Assembly: GCF_040008265.1 (NCBI RefSeq)
Contig: NZ_CP155620.1
Location: 62,001 to 126,000, forward strand
DNA from: Campylobacter sp. CCS1377
Lineage (GTDB): Bacteria; Campylobacterota; Campylobacteria; Campylobacterales; Campylobacteraceae
Length of the DNA stretch: 64,000 bases
Direction of reading: 5' to 3'
Part shown: piece by piece, positions 9,270 to 18,675 of the stretch
How positions within the stretch are numbered: the stretch's first letter is position 1
Layout of the letters: each line of letters opens with the position of its first letter
Translations under genes and position numbers: made by a program
The notes under the pieces: generated by a model
The model's input: only the letters and a program-made list of their open reading frames with translations
Databases searched by the model: none
What the model was told of the DNA's origin: nothing

Positions 9270-9607
9270 TGGGTTTAGCTGAATATCTTTTTGGCATGAA
9301 GGCAGAAGATAGAGCTTGTAAATTTTTAAAAAAGCAAGGCTATAAAATTATAGAACGCAATTTTCATTCTAAATTTGGTGAAATAGATATCATTGCTAAA
9401 AAGAATGAAATTTTGCATTTTATAGAAGTAAAAAGTACTGCAGGAGATTATGAAGTCGCTGAACGCTTGAATGCTAAAAAATATGAAAAGATTTTAAAGA
9501 CTATTGAATTTTATACGCTCAAAAAAGGAATTTGCAACGATTTTCAACTTGATCTCATTTGTATTAAAAATGATGTGATAGAATTTGCTGAAAATATCAG
9601 TTTTTAA
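9269..9607 (+). CDS. yraN: YraN/UPF0102 family endonuclease-like protein
   Basis: This 112-residue protein has the UPF0102 PD-(D/E)xK pattern: an N-terminal Glu (KAEDRA), GEIDIIAKK near residue 37 and IEVKS near residue 50. The family is widespread and linked to DNA processing, but its exact role is not settled. The start overlaps the hom stop. Confidence 0.85.
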   Translation: MGLAEYLFGMKAEDRACKFLKKQGYKIIERNFHSKFGEIDIIAKKNEILHFIEVKSTAGDYEVAERLNAKKYEKILKTIEFYTLKKGICNDFQLDLICIKNDVIEFAENISF

Positions 9608-9629
9608 GCTAATATTTTTTTTATTTGAT

Positions 9630-9635
9630 TAAAAT
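9630..9635 (+). promoter_or_regulatory. Probable -10 box of trxA
   Basis: TAAAAT preceded by GAT lies 28 bases before the trxA ATG in a T-rich context, matching a weaker form of the Campylobacter -10 element. The gap after yraN makes an own promoter likely. Confidence 0.4.
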
Positions 9636-9662
9636 AGCAAATAAAAATTTAAGGAGAAAATT

Positions 9663-9977
9663 ATGGGAAAATATATTGAGTTAACTTCTGAGAATTTTGC
9701 AGAAGCAAAAGAAGGTGTAGCATTGGTTGATTTTTGGGCACCATGGTGCGGACCTTGTAGAATGCTTGCTCCAGTTATTGATGAGCTTGCAAATGATTTT
9801 GATGGAAAGGCAAAAATTTGCAAAGTAAACACCGATGAACAAGGCGATTTGGCTGCAGAATTTGGTGTTCGTTCTATTCCTACGCTTATTTTCTTTAAAA
9901 ATGGTGAAGTGGTAGATCAACTTGTGGGTGCACAATCAAAACAAGCAATTAGCGATAAACTCAATTCTTTATTATAA
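9663..9977 (+). CDS. trxA: Thioredoxin
   Basis: Cytoplasmic thioredoxin of normal length (104 residues), with the redox centre W-C-G-P-C at residues 28-32 and the cis-proline in RSIPTL. It is reduced by the thioredoxin reductase encoded just downstream. AAGGAG lies 5 bases before the ATG. A terminator hairpin follows, so trxA and trxB are probably separate transcripts. Confidence 0.97.
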   Translation: MGKYIELTSENFAEAKEGVALVDFWAPWCGPCRMLAPVIDELANDFDGKAKICKVNTDEQGDLAAEFGVRSIPTLIFFKNGEVVDQLVGAQSKQAISDKLNSLL

Positions 9978-9981
9978 TTTT

Positions 9982-10003
9982 AAGCCACTTTTTGTGGCTT
10001 TTT
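9982..10003 (+). terminator. Rho-independent terminator of trxA
   Basis: A 7-base-pair stem (AAGCCAC/GTGGCTT) with a T-only loop is followed directly by T residues, 5 bases after the trxA stop. Confidence 0.8.
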
Positions 10004-10066
10004 CTGACTTTAATCTTCTTTTTTATCAAATAATAATTTTTATTAACTACTATTAAGAATAATTTG

Positions 10067-10082
10067 TATATCATTATCAATA
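10067..10082 (+). promoter_or_regulatory. Fur/PerR-like box upstream of trxB
   Basis: TATATCATTATCAATA resembles one half of the Fur consensus (ATAATCATTATC) and lies 25 bases before the trxB start. Fur and PerR boxes look alike. Regulation of trxB by either protein is inferred only. Confidence 0.35.
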
Positions 10083-10106
10083 AAAATCAAAAATAAAGGA
10101 AAAACA

Positions 10107-11045
10107 ATGTTAGATGTAGCAATTATAGGTGGAGGTCCTGCTGGACTTAGTGCTGGACTTTATGCCACAAGAGGTGGACTTAAAAATGTAGTGATGTTTG
10201 AAAAAGGTATGCCAGGAGGTCAAATTACTTCAAGTTCTGAAATCGAAAATTATCCAGGTGTAGCACAAGTTATGGATGGAATTTCTTTTATGGCACCTTG
10301 GAGTGAGCAATGCATGCGTTTTGGCTTAAAGCACGAAATGGTAGGCGTGGAACAAGTTAGTAAAAATGCTGATGGAACTTTTACTATAAAGCTTGAAGGT
10401 GGTAAAAGTGAGCTTGCGAAAGCAGTGATTGTTTGTACAGGTTCTGCACCAAAAAGAGCAGGTTTTAAAGGTGAAGATGAATTTTTTGGTAAAGGTGTGA
10501 GTACTTGTGCGACTTGTGATGGATTTTTTTATAAAAATAAAGAAGTGGCGGTTTTAGGTGGTGGCGATACGGCTTTAGAAGAAGCTTTGTATCTAGCAAA
10601 TATTTGTTCTAAAGTTTATTTGATTCACCGCAGAGATGAATTTAGAGCTGCTCCGTCAACTGTTGAAAAAGTAAAGAAAAATGAAAAAATTGAGCTTATT
10701 ACTAGTGCTAGCGTTGATGAGGTATATGGCGATAAAATGGGTGTTACGGGTGTAAAAATAAAATTAAAAGATGGTAGCATTAGGGATTTAAATGTGCCTG
10801 GGATTTTCACTTTTGTAGGCTTGAATGTAAGAAATGAAATTTTAAAGCAAGACAATGGAAGCTTTTTGTGTGATATGGAAGAAGGCGGACAAGTAAGTGT
10901 AAATCTTAAAATGCAAACAAGTGTTGCAGGGCTTTTTGCAGCAGGAGATCTTAGAAAAGACGCCCCAAAACAAGTTATTTGCGCAGCAGGAGATGGAGCA
11001 GTAGCGGCACTTAGTGCTATGGCTTATATAGAAAGCTTGCATTAA
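10107..11045 (+). CDS. trxB: Thioredoxin reductase
   Basis: TrxB transfers electrons from NADPH through FAD to thioredoxin. The 312-residue protein has the N-terminal FAD motif [10 protein letters not shown], the redox centre C-A-T-C at residues 134-137, the NADPH motif [10 protein letters not shown] and the C-terminal FAD contact AAGDLR. The start ATG has AAAGGAAAA upstream. It is separated from trxA by a terminator and a possible Fur/PerR box. Confidence 0.96.
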   Translation: MLDVAIIGGGPAGLSAGLYATRGGLKNVVMFEKGMPGGQITSSSEIENYPGVAQVMDGISFMAPWSEQCMRFGLKHEMVGVEQVSKNADGTFTIKLEGGKSELAKAVIVCTGSAPKRAGFKGEDEFFGKGVSTCATCDGFFYKNKEVAVLGGGDTALEEALYLANICSKVYLIHRRDEFRAAPSTVEKVKKNEKIELITSASVDEVYGDKMGVTGVKIKLKDGSIRDLNVPGIFTFVGLNVRNEILKQDNGSFLCDMEEGGQVSVNLKMQTSVAGLFAAGDLRKDAPKQVICAAGDGAVAALSAMAYIESLH

Positions 11046-11107
11046 TCTTTTGGATTTGCTTTTGACTGAAATTTGTTTTTGATTAAATTTTAAAAGCAAA
11101 TTTTAGC

Positions 11108-11113
11108 TATAAT
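11108..11113 (+). promoter_or_regulatory. -10 box (TATAAT) of the aas-like gene
   Basis: TATAAT preceded by AGC lies 33 bases before ATG 11146. Transcription would begin near 11120, which leaves too little leader for an ATG at 11131 to be well served by a ribosome site. Confidence 0.6.
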
Positions 11114-11145
11114 CTTTGTTTTATTAAAAAATGGAGATTATAGTT

Positions 11146-14100
11146 ATGTCTTTGTTAAAAATTTATGGAGTTATTCCTTTTTTAATTGTTGGTTTTATTA
11201 ATGCCTTTGTAGATTTGGGGCATAAAATCATTATCCAAAATACTATATATAAAATTTACACAGGTCCTGAACAATTATTTTTAATTTCAATCGTTAATGC
11301 TCTAATGATACTTCCTTTCATTATGGTGCTTTCCCCTTCTGGCTTTTTGGCTGATAAATTTCCAAAAAATTCTGTGATGAAAATTTCAGCTTGGTTTTCA
11401 GTTGCTTTAACTTGTATTATTTGTATTTGTTATTTTCTCGGGGCTTTTTGGCTCGCTTTTGTTATGACTTTTATTATGGGAGTGCAGTCTGCAATTTACT
11501 CTCCTGCTAAATATGGTTATATTAAAGAATTAGTTGGAAAAGATTTGCTTGCTTTAGGAAATGGTGCAATTTCAGCTGTTAGTATAGTGGCTATTTTAGC
11601 CGGTATGAGCGTATTTTCTTTTAGTTTTGAGTTACTTTATGATCCAAATTTAAGTGATCAAAATGCTGTGTTGAGACAAATTGCCCCTTTGGGATTTTTG
11701 TTGATTTTATTTGCTGGTTTTGAGCTTTTTATGGCGTATCGTTTGCCTAAATTAAAAGAAACTTTAGATATTAAATTTGATAAAGACAGATATTTAAAAG
11801 GGCAGTATTTAAAGGAAAATATCAAACTTATTACTAAGGATAAAATTATTTGGCTTTGTGTAGTAGGTATCGCACTTTTTTGGTCTATTTCCCAGCTTTA
11901 TTTAGTAGCTTTTCCTAATTTTACAAAAAGTATTTTGCTAGAAGAGAATACTTTTTTTGTGCAAATTACAATGGCTTGTTCTGGAATTGGCGTTATTTTT
12001 GGCTCTTTAATTGCTGGGCGTTTTTCTAAAAATTATATCGAACTAGGTCTTATTCCATTTGGAGCTTTAGGTGTCTTTCTTGCAACTTTTTTAACTCCTC
12101 ATTTTGAAAGCTTGTATATTCATTCTATCATTTTCTTTTTCTTTGGTTTGTGTGGAGCATTTTTTATCATTCCTTTAAATTCTTTAATGCAATTTTATGC
12201 CAAAGAAAATGACTTAGGAAAAATTCTAGCAGGCAATAATTTCATACAAAATGTCAGCATGTTGGTGTTTTTAATTTTTGCAACTTTATGTGCGTATTTT
12301 GAATTAAGGGTTGAAAATTTATTTTATTTTATTATGTTGGTAAGTTTTTTTGGTGCTTGTTATGTGGTATTTAAATTGCCTTTTTCTTTGGTGCGCTTAT
12401 TGGTAAGTTTTGCATTTTTTCAAAGATATGATTTATTGGTAGAAGGGTTTAAAAATGTGCCTGAAAAAGGTGGAGTTTTATTGCTTGGAAATCATGTTTC
12501 ATTTATAGATTGGGCTATAGTACAAATGGCTATGCCTAGAAAAGTGCATTTTGTAATGGAGCGTAGCATTTATTCAAAATGGTATATACGCATTTTTTTA
12601 GATCGTTTTGGGGTTATTCCCGTGTCAAGTGGGGCAAGTAAAGGTGCTTTTGAGCTTGTGTCTAGTTATCTTAAAAAGGGTGAAGTGGTTTGTCTTTTCC
12701 CAGAAGGTGTGCTTTCAAGACACGGACATTTAAATGAATTTAAAGCAGGTTTTGAGCATATTGGTAAGATGCTAGAAGAAAGTGAAAGCGTGATTTTGCC
12801 TTTTTATATCCGCGGTCTTTGGGGTAGTAGTTTTTCAAGAAGTGATGAGGAATTTTCTGCAAGACATAGAAGTTTAAGTAAGAGAAATATTGCTATTGTG
12901 TTTGGAAAAATTATGAGTATTCATTCAACTAAAGAAGAGGTTAAAAGCAAGGTTTTTGAGCTTTCTTTTAAAGCGTGGGAATCTCAATGTCTTGCGATGC
13001 AAACCATTGCTAGGGTTTGGATTGATAATGCGAAGAGAAATCTTTCTCGCATTGCTATCATTGATACTATCACAGGCAGTATGACTTATAGAAGGCTTTT
13101 GGCACTTACTTTAATGCTTTCTTTGGAAATTAAGAAAAATACACAAAAATTTGATATTAAACCCAAACAAGGAGCTTATGCTCCACCACAAGAGTGTGTA
13201 GGGATTTTATTGCCTGCTTCAATGGCGAGCTCAATGTGTAATCTTGCCACACTCATTGCGCAAAAAATCGTTGTAAATTTAAATTTCACAGCAGGAAATA
13301 AGGCCTTAAACGCGGCAATTGAAAATGCAGGCATTAAGCAAATTTATACTTCAAGAAAATTCCTTGAAAAACTTAACAATAAAGGCGTTTACTTTGAATT
13401 TGGCACGGATATAAATTGGGTTTATATGGAAGATATTGTTGCGGAATTTAAAGCTAAAAAATTAAAAATTTTAAGCTTTTTGGCTATGGCGAGTTTTTTG
13501 CCATCTTTTGCATTAAAAAGTATTTTTTCTCCACAAAATAATAATCTCGCAGTTGCAGCTATACTCTTTAGCAGCGGAAGTGAGGGACAGCCAAAAGGTG
13601 TGATGTTAAATCATAGAAATATTTTAAGTAATATCTCTCAAATTTCTGATGTGCTTTGTACAAAAGATGACGATGTTATGCTTTCATCTTTACCGCCATT
13701 CCATGCTTTTGGTTTAAGCGTAACAACTTTTTTACCGCTTCTAGATTCTATTATTAGCGTGACTTTTGCAGATCCAACCGATGCTTTGGGCGTTGCAAAG
13801 GCTGTAGCTAAAAATAATATTACGATTATGTGTGGAACTTCTACTTTTCTTGGAATTTATGCAAGAAATAAAAAACTTGATGCTTTGATGTTTGAAAGCT
13901 TGCGTGTTGTTGTTAGTGGCGCTGAAAAACTTAAGAGTGAGGTAAGAACAGCTTTTGAGATGAAATTTCATAAAAGAATTTATGAGGGTTATGGGGCGAC
14001 TGAAACGACTCCAGTGGCCAGTGTGAATTTACCAAATAAATTTGATGTGGATTATTGGGTTTGTCATAGAGGTACTAAAGAAGGAAGTGTGGGAATGCCT

Positions 14101-14649
14101 TTGCCTGGAACGGCTGTAAGGATTGTTGATCCTAATACTTTAGAAACTTTAAAAAACAACGAAGACGGTTTGATTTTGGTTGGCGGACATCAAGTTATGG
14201 TGGGTTATCTTAATGATAAAGAAAAAACCGATGAGGTTATTGTTGATATTGATGATATTCGTTGGTATAAAACCGGCGATAAAGGGCATTTAGATGATGA
14301 TGGATTTTTATATATTGTTGATCGATATTCTCGTTTTGCTAAAATCGGTGGAGAAATGATTTCTTTAGGGGCTTTGGAAGAAGAAATTGCCAAAAACCTT
14401 TCTGGAAAGGATATAAAATTCTGTGCTGTAGCTTTAGAAGAAGAAAAGAAAGGCGAGATGATAGTTTTATTGCTTGAATGCAATGAAAATGAGTATGAAG
14501 AGCTTTGCGCACAGATAAAAACTTCTGCTATGCCAGCAATTTTTAAACCGAGTCATTATTTAAGAGTTGAAAAAATTCCACTTCTTGGTTCTGGGAAAGT
14601 GGATTTAAAAGGTGCAAAAGAATTAGCTAGAGAACTTCTTGGAGCATAA
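11146..14649 (+). CDS. aas: MFS transporter / PlsC acyltransferase / acyl-ACP synthetase fusion (LplT-Aas-like)
   Basis: The 1167-residue protein joins three modules. Residues 1 to about 405 form an MFS transporter with about 12 membrane segments, resembling lysophospholipid transporter LplT. Next comes a PlsC-type acyltransferase with the catalytic N-H-x4-D motif (His450, Asp455) and FPEG. The C-terminal half is an AMP-forming acyl-ACP/CoA synthetase with SSGSEGQPKG near 809-818, YGATET and a late KTGDKG. The known E. coli parts flip lysophosphatidylethanolamine and re-acylate it; fusion suggests recycling in one inner-membrane protein. ATG 11146 is preferred over 11131 because GGAG precedes it. 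The 3' end overlaps convergent murG by 23 bases. Confidence 0.88.
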   Translation: MSLLKIYGVIPFLIVGFINAFVDLGHKIIIQNTIYKIYTGPEQLFLISIVNALMILPFIMVLSPSGFLADKFPKNSVMKISAWFSVALTCIICICYFLGAFWLAFVMTFIMGVQSAIYSPAKYGYIKELVGKDLLALGNGAISAVSIVAILAGMSVFSFSFELLYDPNLSDQNAVLRQIAPLGFLLILFAGFELFMAYRLPKLKETLDIKFDKDRYLKGQYLKENIKLITKDKIIWLCVVGIALFWSISQLYLVAFPNFTKSILLEENTFFVQITMACSGIGVIFGSLIAGRFSKNYIELGLIPFGALGVFLATFLTPHFESLYIHSIIFFFFGLCGAFFIIPLNSLMQFYAKENDLGKILAGNNFIQNVSMLVFLIFATLCAYFELRVENLFYFIMLVSFFGACYVVFKLPFSLVRLLVSFAFFQRYDLLVEGFKNVPEKGGVLLLGNHVSFIDWAIVQMAMPRKVHFVMERSIYSKWYIRIFLDRFGVIPVSSGASKGAFELVSSYLKKGEVVCLFPEGVLSRHGHLNEFKAGFEHIGKMLEESESVILPFYIRGLWGSSFSRSDEEFSARHRSLSKRNIAIVFGKIMSIHSTKEEVKSKVFELSFKAWESQCLAMQTIARVWIDNAKRNLSRIAIIDTITGSMTYRRLLALTLMLSLEIKKNTQKFDIKPKQGAYAPPQECVGILLPASMASSMCNLATLIAQKIVVNLNFTAGNKALNAAIENAGIKQIYTSRKFLEKLNNKGVYFEFGTDINWVYMEDIVAEFKAKKLKILSFLAMASFLPSFALKSIFSPQNNNLAVAAILFSSGSEGQPKGVMLNHRNILSNISQISDVLCTKDDDVMLSSLPPFHAFGLSVTTFLPLLDSIISVTFADPTDALGVAKAVAKNNITIMCGTSTFLGIYARNKKLDALMFESLRVVVSGAEKLKSEVRTAFEMKFHKRIYEGYGATETTPVASVNLPNKFDVDYWVCHRGTKEGSVGMPLPGTAVRIVDPNTLETLKNNEDGLILVGGHQVMVGYLNDKEKTDEVIVDIDDIRWYKTGDKGHLDDDGFLYIVDRYSRFAKIGGEMISLGALEEEIAKNLSGKDIKFCAVALEEEKKGEMIVLLLECNENEYEELCAQIKTSAMPAIFKPSHYLRVEKIPLLGSGKVDLKGAKELARELLGA

Positions 14650-15634
14650 AATCCGCTCCATTTTTTTGCACAATATCTTTTAATCTTGAAGAAATATCTT
14701 CTAAATTCATTGCCAAAATTGCTTTTAAAATAGCATTTTCATTTTTGGCTTGCTCTTGGGTGAAAATTTGACATAAAGCTTTATCTTGTAAAAATTTCGC
14801 ATTGAAGTATTGATGATTTTTTGCCGCGTAAGCAAAAGGGATAAAAAGTGCAGGTAAGGTGTTAGCGCAAAGTTCAAAAAGCGTGCTAGCACCAGCTCTT
14901 GAGATAGCTAAATCTGCCTTTTGCATTTTTAATTCCAAGTGATTATCAAAGGCAAAAAGATCTACTTGTATGTTTAATTTTTCATACTCTTTTTTGCAAA
15001 GCTCATAATCATTTTTACCACATTGATGAATGATGCTAATGCCTTTTGCGTTAAGTTCACAGGCGAGTTTTAATGCAAGTTGATTGATAAAATTTGCACC
15101 CTGTGAGCCACCTAAAAATATAATGCTTTTAAGCTCACTTCGTTTTCTAGCACTGTTAAAAAATTTTTCATCCACAGGATAAGGACAAAATGTATTTTCA
15201 AAAGCACTGAAAAATTTTTTGCTAAAAGGCTTGAGTAAAGAATTTAAACTGCCTTTTTTTGAATTTTGCTCGTGGATAAAAAGTGGAGTGCGAGAAAAAA
15301 TCGCACCAAAAGCTGCAGGAGCGCTACTGTATCCGCCTACGCTAAAAACCGCTTGGATATTGTGTTGTCTAAGAATTTTCTTGCATTCAAAACTTAGTTT
15401 TAGGATATGGATAAAAGATTTTAATTTTCCAAATCCTTTTTTATTCACAACACCGCTACTGGATAAAAAATATTTTGCCTCAAATTTATCTTCATTTTCA
15501 AACCAAGCCTTATCTTGTCCATTTTGACTACCTATGTAAATGCATTCTAAATTTCTTTTTTTTGCACTTTCTAGTATGCATTTAGCTATGCTTAAGTGTC
15601 CGCCTGTTCCACCGCCTGTGATTGCTATTTTCAT
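14627..15634 (-). CDS. murG: UDP-GlcNAc:lipid I N-acetylglucosaminyltransferase MurG
   Basis: MurG adds GlcNAc to lipid I to make lipid II at the inner face of the inner membrane. The N-terminal glycine-rich GGGTGGHL motif, the SVGGYSSAPA segment and the donor-site motifs (FLGGSQGA, SRAGASTLFE) are present. The length of 335 residues is normal to slightly short. Its ATG overlaps the stop of ftsW by 4 bases, so the two are coupled. Confidence 0.95.
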   Translation of the reverse strand: MKIAITGGGTGGHLSIAKCILESAKKRNLECIYIGSQNGQDKAWFENEDKFEAKYFLSSSGVVNKKGFGKLKSFIHILKLSFECKKILRQHNIQAVFSVGGYSSAPAAFGAIFSRTPLFIHEQNSKKGSLNSLLKPFSKKFFSAFENTFCPYPVDEKFFNSARKRSELKSIIFLGGSQGANFINQLALKLACELNAKGISIIHQCGKNDYELCKKEYEKLNIQVDLFAFDNHLELKMQKADLAISRAGASTLFELCANTLPALFIPFAYAAKNHQYFNAKFLQDKALCQIFTQEQAKNENAILKAILAMNLEDISSRLKDIVQKNGADFMLQEVL

Positions 15635-16803
15635 AATTTAACCTTTTTTGAAATCATTAATACATATCCAAGTCCTATACAAATGGCCCACATTGAACTT
15701 CCTCCATAACTTAAAAGTGGTACCGCAACACCTTTAAGCGGAGTCAGAGAAATGATGCCAAAAGCATTCATAAAAAATGAGAATAAAAGCAAAAGTGCAA
15801 TTCCGGAGCAAAAGATGAAGTGAATTTTACTTTCGCAACGCCCAGCTATTTTAAAAATTCTTAAAATCATCCATAAATACAAAAAGCAAACAAAGCTCAG
15901 TCCCACTAAGCCTATCTCTTCAGTAATACCTGAAAGAACGAAGTCTGTATGCACTTCACTTAAAAAACCTAATTTAAAAATTCCAAGTCCCAAACCTTCG
16001 CCAAAAATTCCCCCATGTGCTATAGCATTTAAGGAGTGTGAAATTTGATAGGGTTCAGAATTTGCACTCACTCTTAATGCGTTGGCTATCCAGTCAGGAA
16101 AAAGTGGCAAGAAAGCATCTTGTATATTTCCCCACCAACTTGTAATGCGTTGAATTCTTCTTTGGTTGCTAAAAATAACTAAAATTCCAATCATTGCAAT
16201 AATGACAAGCCCAAAGGCAAATAATCTTTTACTCGCTCCTGCAAAAAAAGCCAAAGCTAAAATGATGAAAAATGAAATTACGCTCTGTCCTAAGTCATTT
16301 TGAGTCATGTAAATATAGCCTATCAATAAAGTCGCAACGATACAATAAGGCAATAAAATCAAAATTTCGTGCTTAATGGCTTTTTTACTATCATCAATGC
16401 GTCTTGTGTAACTCCAAGCTAAAAAATAAATGAGTCCAATTTTAAAAAATTCAACCGGAGAAATTGAAATAGGCCCAAGTCTTATCCAGCGTTTTGCACC
16501 ACCACTTGCTGTAGCAAGAGAAGAAGGTAAAAAAGGCAAGATAATGATACAAATTACCGAAAATATCAGTAAAAAAGTGATGGGTTTGTAAGAATTGGGA
16601 TTATTAGGATTTAATTTTGAAATGAAAAACATAATTAAAATTCCACTCACTCCAAAAAAAAGTTGCCTTATAAAAAAATGAAATTCGCCGTATTCAAAAT
16701 AAAGTACAGTAAAAGCCGTAAGAGAATAGGAAAAAACAATACCTATAGCAATTAATGTTGAAGCGATATAAAACAATTTTTTATCAGCCAAAATGTCCCT
16801 CAT
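15631..16803 (-). CDS. ftsW: SEDS-family peptidoglycan polymerase/cell division protein FtsW
   Basis: This 390-residue integral membrane protein has about ten membrane segments and the SEDS signature region (GEGLGLGIFKLG and HTDFVLSGITEE). SEDS proteins polymerise lipid II into glycan chains; FtsW does so at the division septum and RodA in elongation. FtsW is chosen because it is coupled to murG, but RodA cannot be excluded by sequence alone. It starts at 16803 and is divergent from pycA. Confidence 0.85.
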   Translation of the reverse strand: MRDILADKKLFYIASTLIAIGIVFSYSLTAFTVLYFEYGEFHFFIRQLFFGVSGILIMFFISKLNPNNPNSYKPITFLLIFSVICIIILPFLPSSLATASGGAKRWIRLGPISISPVEFFKIGLIYFLAWSYTRRIDDSKKAIKHEILILLPYCIVATLLIGYIYMTQNDLGQSVISFFIILALAFFAGASKRLFAFGLVIIAMIGILVIFSNQRRIQRITSWWGNIQDAFLPLFPDWIANALRVSANSEPYQISHSLNAIAHGGIFGEGLGLGIFKLGFLSEVHTDFVLSGITEEIGLVGLSFVCFLYLWMILRIFKIAGRCESKIHFIFCSGIALLLLFSFFMNAFGIISLTPLKGVAVPLLSYGGSSMWAICIGLGYVLMISKKVKL

Positions 16804-16938
16804 TTTTATAAAATAAACGATTATTTTATAAAAAAATCTCTTAAAATAAGTGCAAAATAAAAGTGTAAAAATGAAAATAAAATTTTGAATAAATTTTTGG
16901 CTTTTAATATTTTAAATTAGCTTTTAAAGTATTTTGTT

Positions 16939-16944
16939 TATAAT
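16939..16944 (+). promoter_or_regulatory. -10 box (TATAAT) of pycA
   Basis: TATAAT preceded by GTT lies 32 bases before the pycA ATG in the ftsW-pycA divergent gap. The T-rich stretch upstream is typical of Campylobacter promoters. Confidence 0.6.
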
Positions 16945-16975
16945 TTAAATTTTTAATGCTTTAAAAGGTTTTATC

Positions 16976-18415
16976 ATGATACACAAAATTTTAATTGCCA
17001 ATCGTGCTGAAATAGCCGTTAGAGTAATTCGTGCTTGTAGGGACTTGCATATTAAGAGTGTAGCGGTTTTTACTGAACCTGATCGTGAATGCTTACATGT
17101 AAAAATTGCTGATGAGGCTTATCGTATAGGTACAGATGCCATAAGAGGGTATTTAGATGTTGCAAGGATAATAGAAATTGCTAAGGCTTGTGGGGCTGAT
17201 GCTATACATCCAGGTTATGGATTTTTAAGTGAAAATTATGAATTTGCCAAAGCTTGTGAAGATGCAGGGATTATTTTCATAGGTCCAAGGTCTGAAGTTA
17301 TACATAAAATGGGAAATAAAAATATTGCAAGAAATTTAATGGCAAAAAATGGAATTCCAATTGTTCCAGGTACTGAAAAGTTGAATGATTATTCTATGGA
17401 TGAAATTAAAACTTTTGCAGAAAAAATAGGCTATCCTATTATTTTAAAAGCCAGCGGTGGTGGCGGGGGTCGTGGAATTCGTGTTGTTCATGATGAAAGT
17501 GAGATAGAAAAATCTTTTGAAGCTTGTAAAAGAGAGGCTTTGACTTATTTTAATAATGATGAAGTTTTTATGGAAAAATATGTGGTAAATCCTCGCCATA
17601 TCGAGTTTCAAATCTTGGGCGATAATTATGGTAATATTATCCATCTTTGCGAAAGGGATTGTTCTATCCAACGCCGCCATCAAAAAGTCATTGAAATCGC
17701 TCCTTGTCCTGGGATTTCTGATAATTTACGAAAAACTATGGGTGTAACCGCAGTTGCCGCTGCAAAGGCAGTAGGATACACTAATGCTGGAACTATAGAG
17801 TTTTTGCTTGATGATTATAACCGTTTTTATTTTATGGAGATGAATACAAGAATTCAAGTCGAGCACCCAGTGACAGAAGAGATCACGGGTGTTGATTTAA
17901 TCGTGCGTCAAATTCGTATTGCAGGTGGGGAAATTTTAGATTTAGAGCAAAGCGATATTAAACCTAGAGGTTTTGCAATTGAGGCAAGAATTACAGCTGA
18001 AAATGTATGGAAAAATTTCATTCCAAGTCCGGGTAAAATCGGAGAGTATTATCCAGCTCTAGGTCCTTCTGTAAGGGTCGATAGTCATATTTATAAAGAT
18101 TATACCGTGCCTCCTTTTTATGATTCTATGCTTGCAAAACTTATTATCAAAGCTACAAGTTATGATTTGGCGGTAAATAAACTAGAACGCGCTTTGAAAG
18201 AATTTGTCATTGATGATATAAGAACAACCATTCCGTTTTTAATTGCCATTACTAAAACGCGTGAATTTCGTCGTGGTTATTTTGACACTTCTTTTATCGA
18301 AACGCATATGCAAGAATTGCTAGAAAACACTGAAGATCGTCATCAAGAAAATAAAGAAGAAGTTATTGCTGCGATTGCGGCGACGCTTAAAAAAATTAGA
18401 GAAAGTAGAAAATAA
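16976..18415 (+). CDS. pycA: Pyruvate carboxylase subunit A (biotin carboxylase)
   Basis: The 479-residue protein is a biotin carboxylase: ILIANRAEIAVR at the N-terminus, the ATP-grasp glycine loop KASGGGGGRG near residue 158, HIEFQ and ERDCSIQRRHQK in the core, and MNTRIQVEH near residue 290. It carboxylates biotin with bicarbonate and ATP. The organism type has two-subunit pyruvate carboxylase making oxaloacetate, and synteny with the next genes supports PycA. An acetyl-CoA carboxylase AccC role is the main alternative. The biotin-bearing subunit is not in this window. Confidence 0.82.
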   Translation: MIHKILIANRAEIAVRVIRACRDLHIKSVAVFTEPDRECLHVKIADEAYRIGTDAIRGYLDVARIIEIAKACGADAIHPGYGFLSENYEFAKACEDAGIIFIGPRSEVIHKMGNKNIARNLMAKNGIPIVPGTEKLNDYSMDEIKTFAEKIGYPIILKASGGGGGRGIRVVHDESEIEKSFEACKREALTYFNNDEVFMEKYVVNPRHIEFQILGDNYGNIIHLCERDCSIQRRHQKVIEIAPCPGISDNLRKTMGVTAVAAAKAVGYTNAGTIEFLLDDYNRFYFMEMNTRIQVEHPVTEEITGVDLIVRQIRIAGGEILDLEQSDIKPRGFAIEARITAENVWKNFIPSPGKIGEYYPALGPSVRVDSHIYKDYTVPPFYDSMLAKLIIKATSYDLAVNKLERALKEFVIDDIRTTIPFLIAITKTREFRRGYFDTSFIETHMQELLENTEDRHQENKEEVIAAIAATLKKIRESRK

Positions 18416-18675
18416 TGGATTTTTTAGACAGTTTAAAAGATATCAAAAAAAGCCTAGAAAAAGAGCAAAAACAGTCTGAAAAACCAAAAAATAAGTCTAG
18501 CAAAAGTGGAGTGAGTTTGAAAAATGACTTGACACAATTTGGCGAAATTAAAGCTCAAATTTCGCAAGTTGATAAAGATAAAAAAGAATTTGAAGAAATT
18601 TTTTTGAAAGAGGAAAAGCTTATTGATGAATTTGAAAATTTTATCAAAAATTCTGATATCAAAAGAATGAAATGA
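18415..18675 (+). CDS. Small coiled-coil protein (Cj1036c-like)
   Basis: This 86-residue protein is rich in Lys, Glu and Ser with heptad-like leucine and isoleucine spacing in the second half. It has no signal peptide or membrane segment. Its ATG overlaps the pycA stop by one base and its end overlaps the next gene by 4 bases, so it sits inside a tight operon. Function unknown. Confidence 0.75.
   Translation: MDFLDSLKDIKKSLEKEQKQSEKPKNKSSKSGVSLKNDLTQFGEIKAQISQVDKDKKEFEEIFLKEEKLIDEFENFIKNSDIKRMK

Noticed and set aside
11131-11145. Earlier ATG for the aas-like gene
   Set aside because: No ribosome site, while GGAG precedes ATG 11146.
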